A stretch of 64,000 nt of DNA from Rotaria socialis (GCA_905331475.1 CAJNYU010000224.1:1-64000); one strand, 5' to 3'. Shown: positions 1-13,109, counted from the first letter of the stretch. Notes: a model not told the origin generated them from the letters alone. Made by a program: numbers and translations.

Positions 1-1715
1 ACTTTGTGATTTACCGTCGACTACTTTTTATTCTTCAATTTTGACTCATTTATGTATCATAGTAGAAACTTTTGATGATCGTCTTTACTTACTTGATGGT
101 CGACTCAAGCAATTGACTACATTTAACGTTAATGTTTATTCCATAGACACTTCGTCAACAAGTGTTCATTATATGGTAAGTTTTCATAGATGACGATGCC
201 ACCTGTGAGAGCCAGATAATTAGTACTCCACTGTACCTTTGCTTTAATGTTATACGAACAAAGAAAGTATCGTATAAGTACTGATGTATAAGTGTTTGCC
301 ATGGAATTTATTGGTAGAAATGATCATCATGAAATGATTTGTCAGATGAGTCATATAGTGAATCGTTATTTTATTATTGATTGATTACATATTATGATAT
401 ATGAATGATTATAAACATTGAATAGAACGAATTCTCTGCTGTAGCATCAGTCTTTCTGATAGTTGATATACGATAGGAATTTTCACTGAAATTTTTCAAT
501 TATCACTAAACTTTCAAAATCGAACTGATCAATTTGTGATTTGCAATTTTTAATACATAGAACTAGTAGTGTTAACGGAGAGTTTCATTACTAGAAATGT
601 GGAGCCAGAGCCAATATTCGGTTGCCATGAACTAAGAAATATAAAGTGACCTATTAGAAAATCGACAGACACAGTCAGTTATCAACATTACTAACGATGC
701 CGAAAAACAATGTTCCATATACGTTGATGTCACTTCGGGAACGGAATCTACGCAGAATGTATTTTTCGAAGAAAACAAAGTTGAGTACAAAAAACATTCT
801 TATCGTAACAAGTCATGATGCTTACGGTTTAGTCTTTTACATTAATGAAGAAATTTGTCTTTTTTCTAGGATATGTTACCTAATCTGAAATGTTTCTCAT
901 TAGAATCTTACTTTCAATTTCAACAATATGAAAAAATACCATCGCTTCTTCGTCGTATGCCTTATCTGGAACATTTAACTTTATATCTTTCTATAGCAGA
1001 TCGAAATAGAATCATCGATGGTACTTGTATTCACGATGATATTCTTGTTTATATGCTTCAACTTCATTCATTCACTTTCTGTATTAATACTTATATTGAC
1101 ATTGACGGTTTATCTCATGATTTGTCTCGTGAACATATTCAACAAACATTGATAAATATCGGACAACAAAATGCATCTTCTATCGTCAATTATCTTAGTA
1201 AATGCACAGTCGCATGTTCAATTTTCTCCCTGTCTTTTGCATTTAATTATCTTGAATATCTTGGCAATGCATTTCCAAATACTGTATTCAATTATGTTAC
1301 ATATTTAGTTGTGGACGATGGTGATGCATTTAGACATGAATTCTTCGTTCGAATTGTTCGATCGTTTCCAATACTGAAGTATTTATGTATTTATAATGAT
1401 GAACCGCAGGGGTCAAGCGATCTCACATTATCATCTGACCATATTCAATCATTTTCAATAATTGAATATCCGCATCATACTTCACTTGATGTGAGCAGTA
1501 GCGATACAGGTTACCTTGAACAATTTCTAAATGAAACAAAGGCATATGTACCTTGTCTAACCGAATTGGAAGTGTCTCATCGTGACTTGAAAACGGTAAC
1601 AAAGAACTTTATAAGAGAAGAAACACGACGGAATTGTGCTAAAGTGAAGAAATTAAATACTGCTCAACCATTGGATAATTCGCAAGATTTCTATCATTAT
1701 TTTCCTTCGTTATAA
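1..1715 (+). CDS. LRR-like (F-box/LRR-type) protein, 3' part
   Basis: Two exons are visible. The frame is open from base 2 to 175, where a GTAAGT donor follows a complete codon. It resumes at 870 after a TTTTTCTAG acceptor, also phase 0, and runs to a TAA at 1713-1715. The 5' end lies outside the window. The protein shows the loose leucine-rich periodicity (LxxLxxLxL, e.g. 'MLPNLKCFSLES', 'MPYLEHLTLYL', 'LTELEV') of a large F-box/LRR-like family expanded in bdelloid rotifers. No F-box is visible because that end is missing. The family is thought to act in substrate recognition for ubiquitin ligases, but the substrate is unknown. The intron (176-869, 694 nt) is roughly ten times the usual length in this window. 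No frameshift or stop is seen in the part present. Confidence 0.65.
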
Positions 1716-3202
1716 ATCTATTGTTGTTTTACTTGATTCAATAAACTGGAAAACATGGTAACGGTTGCAATTAGGCTAATGACATTGACTAAAATAGCTA
1801 CAAGAAAATATCGATTTTTAATTATTGTTTGTTAATTATATTTCACTAATAAATAATTTTTCATTATGATAACATTATGTAGAAATTGATCTACGTATAT
1901 TCAGTTGTAAGAATAAAATCATTACATTTCATTTTTACGCTTACGCGACTGAAAATATTCGTCAAATTTTCAAAGATTTTCAGTATGTGTTGATAGGGAA
2001 AAAACATACCTCTGAAATACAGAAGCGCTAAGGAAAATTCCTGAATAATTGATAAGTGATTATTCCAAGAGTTCGTACAAGTCATATACAGTCCTACAAA
2101 AATTGAGATTTCCACCTTCAAATTTTATTATTTTCTTTTATAGTAGTCGTAGACTTCGAACTATCATTTTTGATAATCCATATGCACAACAAACCCGCCA
2201 AAGTGCTTTCCAATTATAAGGGTGATCATCACCGTTATTCTTGTTTAGCCGTATCATAATGGGTTCAGTCGATTCCTTTACTACAATCTTCTGTTCTCAT
2301 ACGTCGCAAATAATTTCGTGTAACCATTGAGCGACAGAATAATCATCCATCTACAGAAGTTTCACAAGCACAGCGTCGTTTGTGGCGTTTTTTTAAATAG
2401 TTTTTGGTTCTGTGGATATTGGTGGATGGATGTCCATGTCTACCATTGAATACCGCACTCATAGAAAGCTCGCATACCCACACCCCAAGTTCTCTATCAA
2501 AGTTTTTTCATACTCAAATGCCATAGGCAAATTATAAGAAGAAAGTTTCTCGAAAAAACCAAACAAGATTGCTTTCAGACCACAAAAAAATAGTGAAGGC
2601 TAGATTTTAGGAGTATCTTCTGAAAATATAAAAAATTCTGTATAAACTCAGAGATTGCCCCATTTTTCACGATGTTCCCATAAAACGTCATAAGAATTAA
2701 CAAAACGAAATTTATCATAGGATTGCAAAATATCTCATTTTTATGATGCCTTTAACTTTTTATGACATGACCGTAGAAAAGGCAATAACCTCTTAATTTA
2801 TTCAGAATTCTGCAATTTTAAAAGATAATAGTTGTAAAACCTAATTTACAAATCATCTTCTGGAACAGAAGAAGTATCGTGTTTAGTTTTTGAAAAACCT
2901 TCCTCTGATACTTTATCTATGAGCTTTTGATATTAATTGCATTTGATAGAGAATTTTATTCGATATTCAAATTCTTATGCAGATTTTGAGCTAAACGCTT
3001 AGCATTATAAAAAACACTAAGTTGATCTTCTATGTTTTGATCCGTATTGTATATGATAGAATACAATGCTAGTAGAGATGAATCTTTATATTAGACGAGA
3101 AAATACTTCTATCTGTTTCCTATCGATAGCTATTCGATAGGAATGAAGAATAGTTAATACGAATATCAAAAGCTTTTAGCGCAATCCCTGTGGGATTAAA
3201 AG
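1716..3202. other. Intergenic, no gene recognised
   Basis: AT-rich spacer with stops in all frames. A degenerate telomere-like motif (CCCACACCCC) lies near 2473-2483 with a weak inverted partner near 2407. Nothing else is supported. Confidence 0.5.
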
Positions 3203-3526
3203 TGTGAAACACGATCAAACTGATTTTCTGGAATCTGTCTATCACTGTCAGTGATGGTCGGTGGAGCTTCTCTATTACAGCCTGTATTATGATATATGAA
3301 GCCTCTACAAACCATCACAGACTGGGACAGAGAATTCATAAACCATCACAGACCGGGACAGAGAATTCATAAACCATCACAGATCGGGACAGAGAAATTA
3401 ATTAATTAATTAACCTATCAGCTAATTAATTAATTTCTCTGTCCCTGTCTGTGGGGGAGGGGCCGGCGGATGGGTCCAAATTTCTACCCTATATACTTCA
3501 ACACTCCTTTCAGATCGTGTTTCACA
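3203..3526. mobile_element. Short TIR element (MITE-like) with 31-bp tandem repeats
   Basis: Perfect 14-bp terminal inverted repeats, TGTGAAACACGATC at 3203-3216 and its complement at 3513-3526, bound a 324-bp element with no coding capacity. Inside are three copies of a 31-bp unit beginning AACCATCACAG at about 3309, 3340 and 3371. These run into an AT palindrome (ATTAATTAATTAA) and an inverted copy of GGGACAGAGAAATTAATT. No clear target-site duplication is visible. The right end has a relative near 46430-46470. The element sits against the truncated end of the VPS45 pseudogene. Confidence 0.6.
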
Positions 3527-3539
3527 AAATAAGCAATTA

Positions 3540-4775
3540 ACAAAATTTGGAAAGGGTTTTACAACTAATGACAAATATCCTAAAAATTTCTCTTATGATG
3601 AGAATATCTTTTGTTTAAGATTCAAACCTTCATATCTCCAATAGATTCAATTTTTGATTGACTTTTATGTTTCTCTTGAAAATGTTCCATTAATCCTTTA
3701 ATATTTGTTGCTATTTCACCAAAATTACTATAAAGATTCTATAGATATAAAACAAAGAATAAATGACTCTGATAATTTAATATCGTTTTGTTTTATGTTT
3801 GCGTAAAATTCATCACACTCAGCATTCATACTTCAAGTTCTTTTGTAATACCTGATACTTGACTAAGACTAACACGATTATTTTTAATACCAATCAATTC
3901 ATGAACCATTGCTTAATATGCCCACTAGAATAAAAACAATTCATTTGTATATTTATGTTTTCTTCAATAATATGAATATCAATCCAAACTTGATTAAGTA
4001 AAGGAGTAATTGCATCTTCTCGTCGGTTAATAATCAAAACAATTGTTTGATTAATATCATTTGGGTTATGATGCTGTAAAATCAACTTGATGGTTGAGAG
4101 TACTAGATTATTTTTTTTTTAAATCAAGAAAATATAATTTGAAAACATAGATTTTCAACTATCATACTGAAAGTTTATCAGCATGTATTCTTGCCATATT
4201 TGAAGATTTTTGATAACGAATTGTTGCACTTTCCTAACGTAATGAAAGTAATACTGAAACAAAACCTTGAACTGTTCGACGAAGTAAATTATCATTCCAT
4301 TCATAATTTTGCTAATAAACAATGAAAACAAAATAAAACAACTTTGATTTTTGTTTTTTAGTTTTTCGTAAATAATTGATTATAACCTGATAAGTATTTG
4401 AAATATTAAGTGAATATAAATGTGGATAAGTAGCTAAATAATCTGCATAATATTCTTGTCCAACTCGTACACATTCAAATTCATCAGCTTCAGCTAAACT
4501 TTTTATGTCATTCATTTCAACAAAATTAGTGAAATCTACATTAAAATAATTTCCATATTTTGGTTCATGTAATTTACGTACTAATACTTGAATGGTTTCT
4601 TCTTTTGACCGTAAAACCAAATGGCACTTGAATGTTTTAATGATTTTTTTCCAGTCATATCAATACGTTCAAAAAGAAAAACTTCTTTTTGAAGAATTTC
4701 AGATTATATATATGATTTCCTTCGAAGTGTATTCTTCTTATTGTTTTTTTTTTGATTCACGGTTTGAAAAAAAAG
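3540..4775 (-). pseudogene. VPS45 (Sec1/Munc18-like) pseudogene
   Basis: VPS45 is an SM protein that binds syntaxin-type SNAREs for endosome/Golgi fusion. In order on the minus strand: SEILQKEVFLFERID (near 4690-4640), KLHEPKYGNYF and SLAEADEFE (4620-4430), PHLYSLNI, TVQGFVSVLLSL (about 4290-4220), REDAITPLLNQ (about 4010-3990), AMVHELIGI (about 3910-3885), DEFYAN (about 3800), and [18 protein letters not shown] (about 3690-3630). These follow the family order with short GT..AG introns between them. It is disabled by a stop in place of the Gln of the WTYQAMVHEL motif, a stop after LLSLR, and at least three frameshifts (before SEILQ, at AICFLR near 4617, before DEFYAN). The N-terminus and C-terminal half are missing; the 3' side ends near the TIR element. 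A separate small exon-like ORF (about 4790-4900, minus, ending at a GTAAGA donor) is unassigned. Confidence 0.85.
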
Positions 4776-5456
4776 TCTTCTAATTCTTACTAGCAGCGTT
4801 TTTCGATGAAGATTTCTGACTGACACTAACACGAGGAACAATGACTTGTATGCCATTACATAATCCAGATGTCAGAGTACATGTTGCCATATTTATAGGG
4901 AACTGCAAAATCACTTTTTTTGGTCCCGGTCTGGTCCCAGTCTCGATCTGCACTCGATACCAGTTAAAAATTGTATTGTAGTCAAAAAATTCCGATTTTT
5001 GAAATCGAAACAAAGATTAATGAAAATTTTTATCAGAATTGTGAAGAATATTGTTGTTTTTCGAATTTCTGATCACAAAAGTATAATGAATATCCCAATG
5101 CAGAATTTAGTTTCTAATAAAAAAAAACGGAACCACATTGCAGACCCCTAGTTAGATCATGTGAGACTCTCCGCTTCTACCTTTTACCAAATGTCCTTCA
5201 TGTACATCTGCCCTATATTCTTGCGCTCCTATTTCTACTTATCGCCTTTTCACATCGGAATTAACCACCATTTTGTGCGACTTGATTGGTAGAGTCATCT
5301 GTTTGTCTTTCTTTATGATTCGGCGAATTTTAGATCCGTTGTCTTGTAGGTTGTTCAAAATATTTTATTATTGACGATTCAATCATTATTGCTGAACCCA
5401 ATTCAAGTACTCGCTCCTGAATCAACGTGCTTTTGTTGCATCTAAACATCATTAAA

Positions 5457-8400
5457 ATGAGTGAGTTTTTGATAGTTTTTGTGACTAATGCTACCAGAAT
5501 AGGAACTTTGTCATTTATGACATTTGATTTTTTTATTGGTGAATTTTCTTGGATTATTTCTCAATATTTCTTTCCAATTGATTCTCCTTTCTACATATTT
5601 AGAGACAGAAATTACTGAAAACAAAATGGTTACATTCGAATATCACAATGTAGAACGACGAATACTTTTGCACAGAGATGTTCCTCTGCGAGAAATACAT
5701 GATATTCTGAAATCTGACTTTGGTCTTCCTGCCAGCGCTTCTTTGTTATTGTTCAACATCGTGGGAAATTATTCCGTTTGTGGTTCAACAGCAGGTATTC
5801 TCTGGGCTTTAAATGATGCCAAAGTACCCAAATATAGGATTGTTGTTGGTGGTGAAACATCTAAAGGTAAATATGAACTGATGAAAAGAAAGAGCAACAT
5901 TCATAACCATTCTAAACAACTACACAGTTCCAAGAAAATTTTTGTATGTTAAACTTGTGAAAAACTTTCACATAATGATTTTATACTTGCTAATACAAAT
6001 GAACTATTTATCATATAATTTTTTGAATGATACCTGAAATTTGAGAAAAGTTTTTCTCTCAGTTATAGACGTAAATAATTTTTTACTCTTAAACGAAATA
6101 TTATATTTAACTTTTTTAAATTACGGTCAAATATCAAAAGTAGTTGAAAACAATCTTGAAAACATGTTTTGTGTAAAATTCTATTTAGTTTATATGCTCG
6201 ACGAAAGTTACTTATTATTTCCTATGTTTGAATATTCTCGCTTCCGTATACTTAATAGATTTCAATGGCTTGAAACTCAAAGAAAATTCTATTTGTTTTG
6301 ATTGTTTTGATTCTCTCGAAAATAATCATTCGAATAGTCGAAAGACATGAACAGATAGAACTCATCGCGGAACCATCGATCGATCAGAAAGTGCCACTCT
6401 AAGTCTTCTATATAAGATTTTGATGTCCTTCGAAATATAAAATCGACACATCGAAGTGCTTATCGAATGACTGGTTGGATAGAAGAATTAAAAATTTTGT
6501 TTGTCCGTTTCCATTCTAACAGTTTATTTTTCATTTGGAATGTTCATCAAAACTGTTTTAAAATTTAACTAGAGTTTCGTAATGAAATCGATAGATTGAG
6601 ATGTCTTGTTTTTTTTATTCTCGTCAAAATAGTACATCTCCTAATTCTAACATATTCTTAAAAGTATTTTAAAATTCAACTATGTCTCAGCATACTCGTT
6701 CTTTTGCAAAAAAATGGTTAACCGCTAAAAATCGTTCTTTTTCCAGTTTTTGAGCACGTTATAAGCAAAATGGTTGTATAAACAATAGGATATCCAAGTT
6801 TTCAATACGAATTCGGACAGTATTTTTCTTCGTATATATTTGAATGTTCAAAAAGTTTGTTTGTTTGCTAACTTTTTTCAGGCTCCTTTTGTCTGACGTG
6901 CATGCTAATCGTAAAAGCTTAAATTTGATACCATTTTTACAAAAACGAAACTGCTGTTTTTTCGGATTTTTAATCAATTTTTATATCAAGAAAATGTGAT
7001 TTTAGCTATTTCCTCTTTGAAGAATGTGTCTTTTTTTCGTTTCAACATTTTTATTTTTAAAACTATTATTCGATTTGTGGCTAGGTAGCTAGATATATAA
7101 ATATATTCACTTCTACTTATTATCATAAGTCATTTTCCTTGAATTTTTTGTGGAAAATGACCTAAAAATATTCTTTAGATATGGTCGAAAGAAATTTGAT
7201 CTCGACACACACTGCTATATAAATAGCCAAGAAACCTCTGTATCTACTATTGTAATAAAAATTTCTTATACAGACAAAAACAATTAATCGAAAAAGCATT
7301 TAAAAAACATGAGCATTTCAGGATAGTAGTCGTGACGTTCAATTATAATTTAGAAACGTGCACAGAAAATAGATGTGTAAACACGTAAAAAATTTGAAAG
7401 TTTTTAGTAGGAGTGGCACTTTCGTGTTCTTTCCTTTTCTAAAAGAAAGTAAAGTAAAGTTGAAGAAGCCAAAAAGAAAGTCAAAAGACAGGAGAAGAAA
7501 GTTGATATATTTAGAATGAACATCAAATTTCGAGTGAAACTAGATATAGTCTTCGTTTGTCGAAAATGACTTTTACTTTTTATTTGTTATTGTGCAACCT
7601 GTAGGGAAGCTTGGAATCATCCGACAAAAACAATTTTTTTTTCTATGGTATGATGCTTCATTATAGATACAGAATTTAATATTGATTTCGAGTATATCAT
7701 GTTTGTCAAAAACGAAATAGATATATATGAAAACGCTAGAAAATAGCATAGGATTTCAATCCGTGTTTGTTTGTCTGTCTGGGAATTTACTCGTATCCAC
7801 GAAGAAAAAGTTACTTCTTGGCTATGCATATTACTCGAATTGTAAATCAAATACTAAGTTTGGTTTTATGATTGAATAAGTACAAGGGATCGTAATGTAA
7901 TCAAATCGTTTTGCTTTTTTTTGTAGATGGTGAAAAAGTTGAACAGGATGGCTGGTACAAATGGTTTATGAAAAACTATATTTTAAAAGTGTTTGGTAAG
8001 TAATTACGAAAGATTTTAATATAGTCTAAAAGCACCACTGAGAAAATAAACGACCTATCTAATTTTTTTGAAGTCATTATGGTTGAATCTCATGTATTAA
8101 CATCCCAGGTCGATCAACCTGAGCCGTAAACGGCCGTATACCTATCATTCACGGTGAAAAACGGCGACCGTATTTTGTAGTCGTTTACTGTTGCCGTAAA
8201 CGAAGTTATACGATGAAATACGNGCGGGTTCGAAACGGTTGGTGTGTACTACCGTATACGACACGGCGATATACGGCCGTAATACGGCGCATACCAAAAC
8301 GTTAAAATACGGCCCGTATGCGGCCGTAAATTCGGCGTATACGGCCGTGTACGTCATCGTAAACGGCCGTTTACGGCCGTATCTAGTCGTCGTAATGCTC

Positions 8401-9520
8401 GACCTGGGATAGGCCCATTGTTTGTTAGTTGAGTCGACGCAAATATTTCAGTTTTATAGAATGAAATTTGGTTATGAAAACGAAAAATATTGGTGATGCA
8501 TGTGTGTAATAGTGAATGTTAAAATGTTTATTTTCTTATCGATCTTTCACTTCGTTTCTTTAATTTTATGAAGCTTTTATGACTTAATCTGTTTCTATAG
8601 ATTTTTTTCTCAGTGTTTTAGAAAGAAAATTATCTAATGTCTGAGTGGATGGAAATAAAATAAGAGATAATCTACTCATTCGCTCGAGACTGATGTTATT
8701 TTAATGAAAAAGAAAATAATAGTTTTTAGTTCCACTGCTACGGAACACATCAAACATATTCGCAGCTTTCTCAGTTAAGTTTCATTCCATAAGATGGATA
8801 TGGATGTGAGTATCGTTGTTTTAACGACGACGGGCCATTTGGTCAATGGAGAATTAGCTTATTTATTTGCGTCGCTATTTCATACCACGAATAATCGACA
8901 GTTGCAGCTTGCCTGGCACACTGACATATGATAAATTGACTCATTCTGTTTTAATTCAGTCTATTTTTTTACTTTTTGTGTTGACTTTCTTCGAATCTAT
9001 ATCATTCTTTCTACAGCTGTAGTGGCACTGCAACATTCTTCAAATACTTCTCATTCATCAATCCAGATAGAGCACGAAAGCAAATCAATTTCGTGAAGCT
9101 CTAATAGAACCGAACCAAACTTAGGCCCGAAAGTACTATTTCACGTCGAGCATTGTTGACTTATTGAAATTCGACAGACAAACATTTTTTTGGAGACTTT
9201 CTTTGTTTCTCAATCACATTGTCTTCAACTCTTCAGTTTGACGCGCTGACTTTTAGAGTTAGCAGACGAAATGAGTGGTCCATATCCTTATTCGATTTGG
9301 CATTATGTTATCGGTGTAACTCAACTAAGGATATATAAATATAGAGAGAGATCTTTCGAATTCAGTGTCATCAGTTTCGATTATTGTACGAATCTAGTCA
9401 AGATAAGACCGGCATGTAATAAGTTCTTAGTTACATATTTTTAAAATTTAACATAAATTTTAAGTTTTCCATTTTATTTTAGGGTCCGAATATCCTGATG
9501 AACAAAAGAAGATCGATTGA
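5457..9520 (+). CDS. Small four-exon protein, 124 aa, unrecognised
   Basis: Joining 5457-5460, 5603-5866, 7927-7995 and 9483-9520 gives one continuous 124-aa frame from ATG to TGA. Every junction is GT..AG with matching phase: A|AG gives Lys, G|AT gives Asp, G|GG gives Gly. The donors are GTGAGT, GTAAAT and GTAAGT, and the last two acceptors are pyrimidine-rich. The middle (VTFEYHNVERRILLHRDVPL.. to KYRIVVGG) has a beta-grasp-like hydrophobic pattern, but I cannot place it in a family. The C-terminal exons add an aromatic segment (DGWYKWFMKNY) and a charged tail (DEQKKID). Introns 2 and 3 are about 2.06 and 1.49 kb, very long for this genome. If intron 2 is not removed, the frame stops at 5952 and gives 117 aa. 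Function unknown; the gene model is inference from splice signals. Confidence 0.6.
5867..7926. other. Long intron/spacer, no gene recognised
   Basis: This 2.06-kb AT-rich stretch is treated as intron 2 of the small four-exon gene. Only short spurious ORFs occur, and no repeat with clear ends was found. Confidence 0.45.
8102..8410. mobile_element. CG-rich TIR element built from ACGGCCGT motifs
   Basis: Perfect 12-bp inverted ends, ATCCCAGGTCGA at 8102-8113 and its complement at 8399-8410. The interior is dominated by palindromic ACGGCCGT/TACGGCCGTA copies and variants such as GTATACG in both orientations. Its CG content is far above the surrounding AT-rich DNA. One ambiguous base (N) is at 8223. 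No target-site duplication is clear. It lies inside the third intron of the small four-exon gene. The short minus-strand ORF across it is a by-product of the repeat. Confidence 0.65.
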
Positions 9521-10049
9521 TCGGCTAATTGTCATCCGTTTTTTTGTCTTTTCGAATTTTTGAAATTAAACAAATGCTGCAATATAATGTTTATCTTCTG
9601 CTTGTGATATAAAAGAATATTCCATATTCTCGTTTCATCATCAGAACAATTATTATACCTTAAACAACCAGTCGACTATAATCTATTTCATCACTTTACA
9701 TTAATTCTATTGTAAACAAAACCTGATATTGCAATGTTCATAGACCTAGTAAAAAGTTTTCGTGTTTCCACATCAGATCATTGACACAACTGATATAGAT
9801 CCTGTAAGGATTAGCACTTTTGTCCAGAAGAAATAAATAAATCCTGAAAGAAATGGGTCGCCACAAAATTTGAAGATCTTTGAAAAATCTTGTCAGATTA
9901 TTGCCAATCTTTCTGCAGAATTCTCTTTGGATTACTCAGTATCTTGCTAAAACATTTTCCAGAAATCGGCCAAGAACAATCCAATGTCATCAGACGTCCA
10001 TTTAAGCTTCCTGGCAGAATGTACTAAGAATCTAAGATTATCTAAGGAG

Positions 10050-10116
10050 AGTGTGGGTATGTGTTCGGATGTACATGTTTTATCCTAAATCTGTTTCTGA
10101 CGCATACCTACACCCG
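10050..10116. repeat. Telomere-like inverted pair
   Basis: Left arm GTGTGGGTATGTG, right arm CGCATACCTACACCC, imperfect complements about 30 nt apart. Confidence 0.45.
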
Positions 10117-10745
10117 TTTCTGAGTTATAATTAAGGAGTACTTTTAATTAACTCTACTCTTATATTTATGATCATATCAGTAGATAAAAGACTGAGAAGG
10201 TGATGCTATCATCGTTTTTTCGATGACTTCCTGTAACTATTATCAGACAATTTTGACTTTCTCGGAAGTACGTAATTGGTCTTTTAAGAAAAATAAATCG
10301 ATACGAAAATTTTCATGAAAATTGATCTATATTGTGGTATATTGTCATATGCTTTTCGGAATCTTGCTAATACTTTATAATCGACATATTTATTTACTAG
10401 AAGATGCATCTTTGGAGACTCTAAAAACCTGCATCAAATTTAGGTCAGATTCTTTACACATAAATGCATAACAGAAGCAAGAAGAGTAAACTTTAATCCA
10501 TGTAAAATTGACCAAAACAAATTTATCTATTTCATCTATTGTAATGAATATTTTCGTTTTACAAGGCAGGTTATGATGTACATAAAATATTAAGTTTTGT
10601 AAAGAAGCGTCCACTCTATCGATGGGTACAGTTCGATAATGATTTAGATCAATAATTCTGTGAGAAAATCTTTGTTAACAAAAATAATCGAAAGCCATAC
10701 TCTTTGACAGACTGATATTCTGAATCAAACTATTAGGTCACTGAC

Positions 10746-10789
10746 GGTGTGGATTCGTAGGAGACCTGTATTCTACCCACACCCACATC
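10746..10789. repeat. Telomere-like inverted pair
   Basis: Left arm GGTGTGGATTCGTAG, right arm CTACCCACACCCACATC, separated by about 13 nt. The right arm contains CCCACA, the complement of the TGTGGG hexamer reported for bdelloid telomeres. Confidence 0.5.
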
Positions 10790-11257
10790 AGGTAAATAGT
10801 TGTTCTGTTATTGGTTGTGACGAAGGCAGTTTTATATGCTGTAGTTGATGCAATGAAGCTTTGTATTTTCATCACTTTGTTGTTGATCACAAATGTATTT
10901 AGTTCATATTGTTCGCTTATTTATAAACTGCTGTGCTTTAATAAGCGTTGAAAATAATTCTAATTATTTTCGTTCAACTGTTAAAAGCAACAATTTATCC
11001 ATCAGATAGATACTCAAGTAAGGTATGCTAATTTAAGATAAAAAAACTCCTTCATATCGATTTTCGTTCAATTTCTACTATATTTAAAAAAAAATTATTT
11101 ATCCGTTTAACTCTTACAAAAGTGACATACGATACGTTTTATGGTGGCACTATGTTCAGAAACAAAACGATGCTTGATTCTGTCGGTTTTTTTTGTGTCA
11201 ACTTCAATGCGAGCAACCAGGATATTGATACTAGTGATATTCGCTAAAGTCCCTATA

Positions 11258-11315
11258 GGGTGTGGATGTGGGAGTGTATTTTAATCTGCAGGACTCAGAT
11301 CCACACCCACACCCC
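11258..11315. repeat. Telomere-like inverted pair
   Basis: Left arm GGGTGTGGATGTGGGAGTG, right arm CAGATCCACACCCACACCCC. This is one of the clearest hairpins of the set. Confidence 0.55.
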
Positions 11316-13109
11316 AACTATTGGTGAACTCTGACTTGGTGCAGTGTTTTCGCGGAACACGAGTGTTCATGTTGAGTCACGTAGATATTGTCTCACAATT
11401 AATGACGAGGAGTTTTAGAATCTAAGGCTGATAATGAATGGAATTAATGAATTCATTTGGTCAAGTTAAATCGAAAGATTTTCTCAACTTTATTAGATAC
11501 TGATCAGTTTTTACTTACTCTCTGTTTCGTTTTGGAAAATAAATACAAAGCGTTTCATTAAGTCAGATCACAAATTGAACCGGTGTCGGTACGGATTTCC
11601 GACCGGTCGGTAACCGGTCTAAATTGTTTCCTTTGCTTAGTTTATTATAAGTATTTATTCAAAAGTTCTTGTTCATAATGATATAATGTGGTCCATGGAT
11701 GAGCTTTTTCTAGTATTAACGAATCCTCGTTTGGTCAACCAGTTTTTCTTAGACTAGTCGGTACCAATAGACGGGTATCAGTAATCAAAATCTAGACTAA
11801 TTCCAACGCTTTCACAAAACCCATGCGTGTGTACATTGTAACAAAAAACTTTCAGTGCAGCTGCTTGCAGGGCTAAAATGTGGAACTCACATCCTCTACT
11901 CTGCGGTACGATTTGTTTCATTGCTACCATGTACTAATGATAATCTGTAGTAAACAACTTGTTAATTGAATGGATAGGGTTTCGAACTAGAGTAAATCTG
12001 GGATTTTTTAAATTCATTTTATTAAAGATGTAAATTGTTCTATAGCAATTCATAGTTTGTTCGTTTTTTTTAGTCGTCTTCTACTGATGATAAGCCGGTG
12101 GTATTTTGTCAGTCTTGGTTACTTATAGGATTATTCTTTACGTTCTTATTTTGTATGTCTATATTATTCATTCGGATCTTTTTTCCATTGTTCAATGATT
12201 AATAAGATCATCTAATTTGAACAGCTCGGTGGTTTGTATTGCTACTGTCTTTCTTTATGTTCATCATTTTTTTCTACTTACACAAACATAAAAAGAATAG
12301 ATGCTCATCTGTTTTATATCGAAGTAGTTGATTATAGGATGTAACCTTATAGGTGGGCAAGTAAGAACATCTTCGAAACATTATATTTTTTTATTTTACT
12401 GTGTCATTCATAATAATGCGTGTTTCAATCTTTCCAAGATTGATTCTAGATAAATCATCTTTTTGACGATGAAATTTTCTGATCTTTAAATTTTAAGTCT
12501 GTTTTTCACTAAAACTCAAATGAATAAAAATATTGGTCTTGCTCAATATCTCTATGTTGATAATACCCCAACTGATACTCATCTCATTCGACTGCTGCTA
12601 GTGGTAAAGATAATCTTTACTATTTTAAATTCTTTGATATTTTACGTGTTTCAGGTACTTATCATTGGCATGCATCGCATATGATATTTTTTCTGTTTCG
12701 AATAATTTTGATGTTGAAATTGTTCCATATGCTAGGAGCATTGATTGTGAAAAAAATAAAATGAATCAATAGATGTCGCTTCATTTACCTTCAAACGGTG
12801 TATTGTCATACGGGAGGACCATTTAACATTTACGATTGGTCTAATGTAATATATCAACCGTTCTGCTTCTTTGCTCTACGACGTGTCATATAGCTTTGGG
12901 GGTCGTGAGTAATCAACAAAAAAAGCGTACCTTTATACTTGACGAAGAAGAAATGCCGTGAATAGAGGAAAAAAGAATAAAAAATCAACAGAACTCACCC
13001 ACTAGTGTTTTATTTTAAAATTGATAGCAACATCATTATTGTTTATGTTTGCCAGGTTGATGTATTAATTGATTTGTCTTTTTTTTCCGTTGTGGTTTTA
13101 GATTTTGCA

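Larger units (their letters stand above)
9521..13100. other. Gene-poor region with telomere-like hairpins
   Basis: About 3.6 kb without a convincing gene. It holds three short inverted telomere-like pairs (10050, 10746, 11258) and a small ACCGGT-rich patch near 11580-11625 that resembles the ends of a decayed repeat. A short open stretch at 12521-12610 followed by a GTAAAG donor could be an isolated exon, but no partner is recognised. The 3' part probably contains the neurobeachin 5' UTR and promoter. Confidence 0.4.

Noticed and set aside
3309..3401. Three 31-bp repeats that could suggest a CRISPR-like array
   Set aside because: The units are adjacent with no unique spacers and lie inside a TIR element in a eukaryotic genome.
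8145..8357. Minus-strand 70-codon ORF
   Set aside because: Lies wholly inside the CG-rich motif array and contains the N; a repeat artefact.
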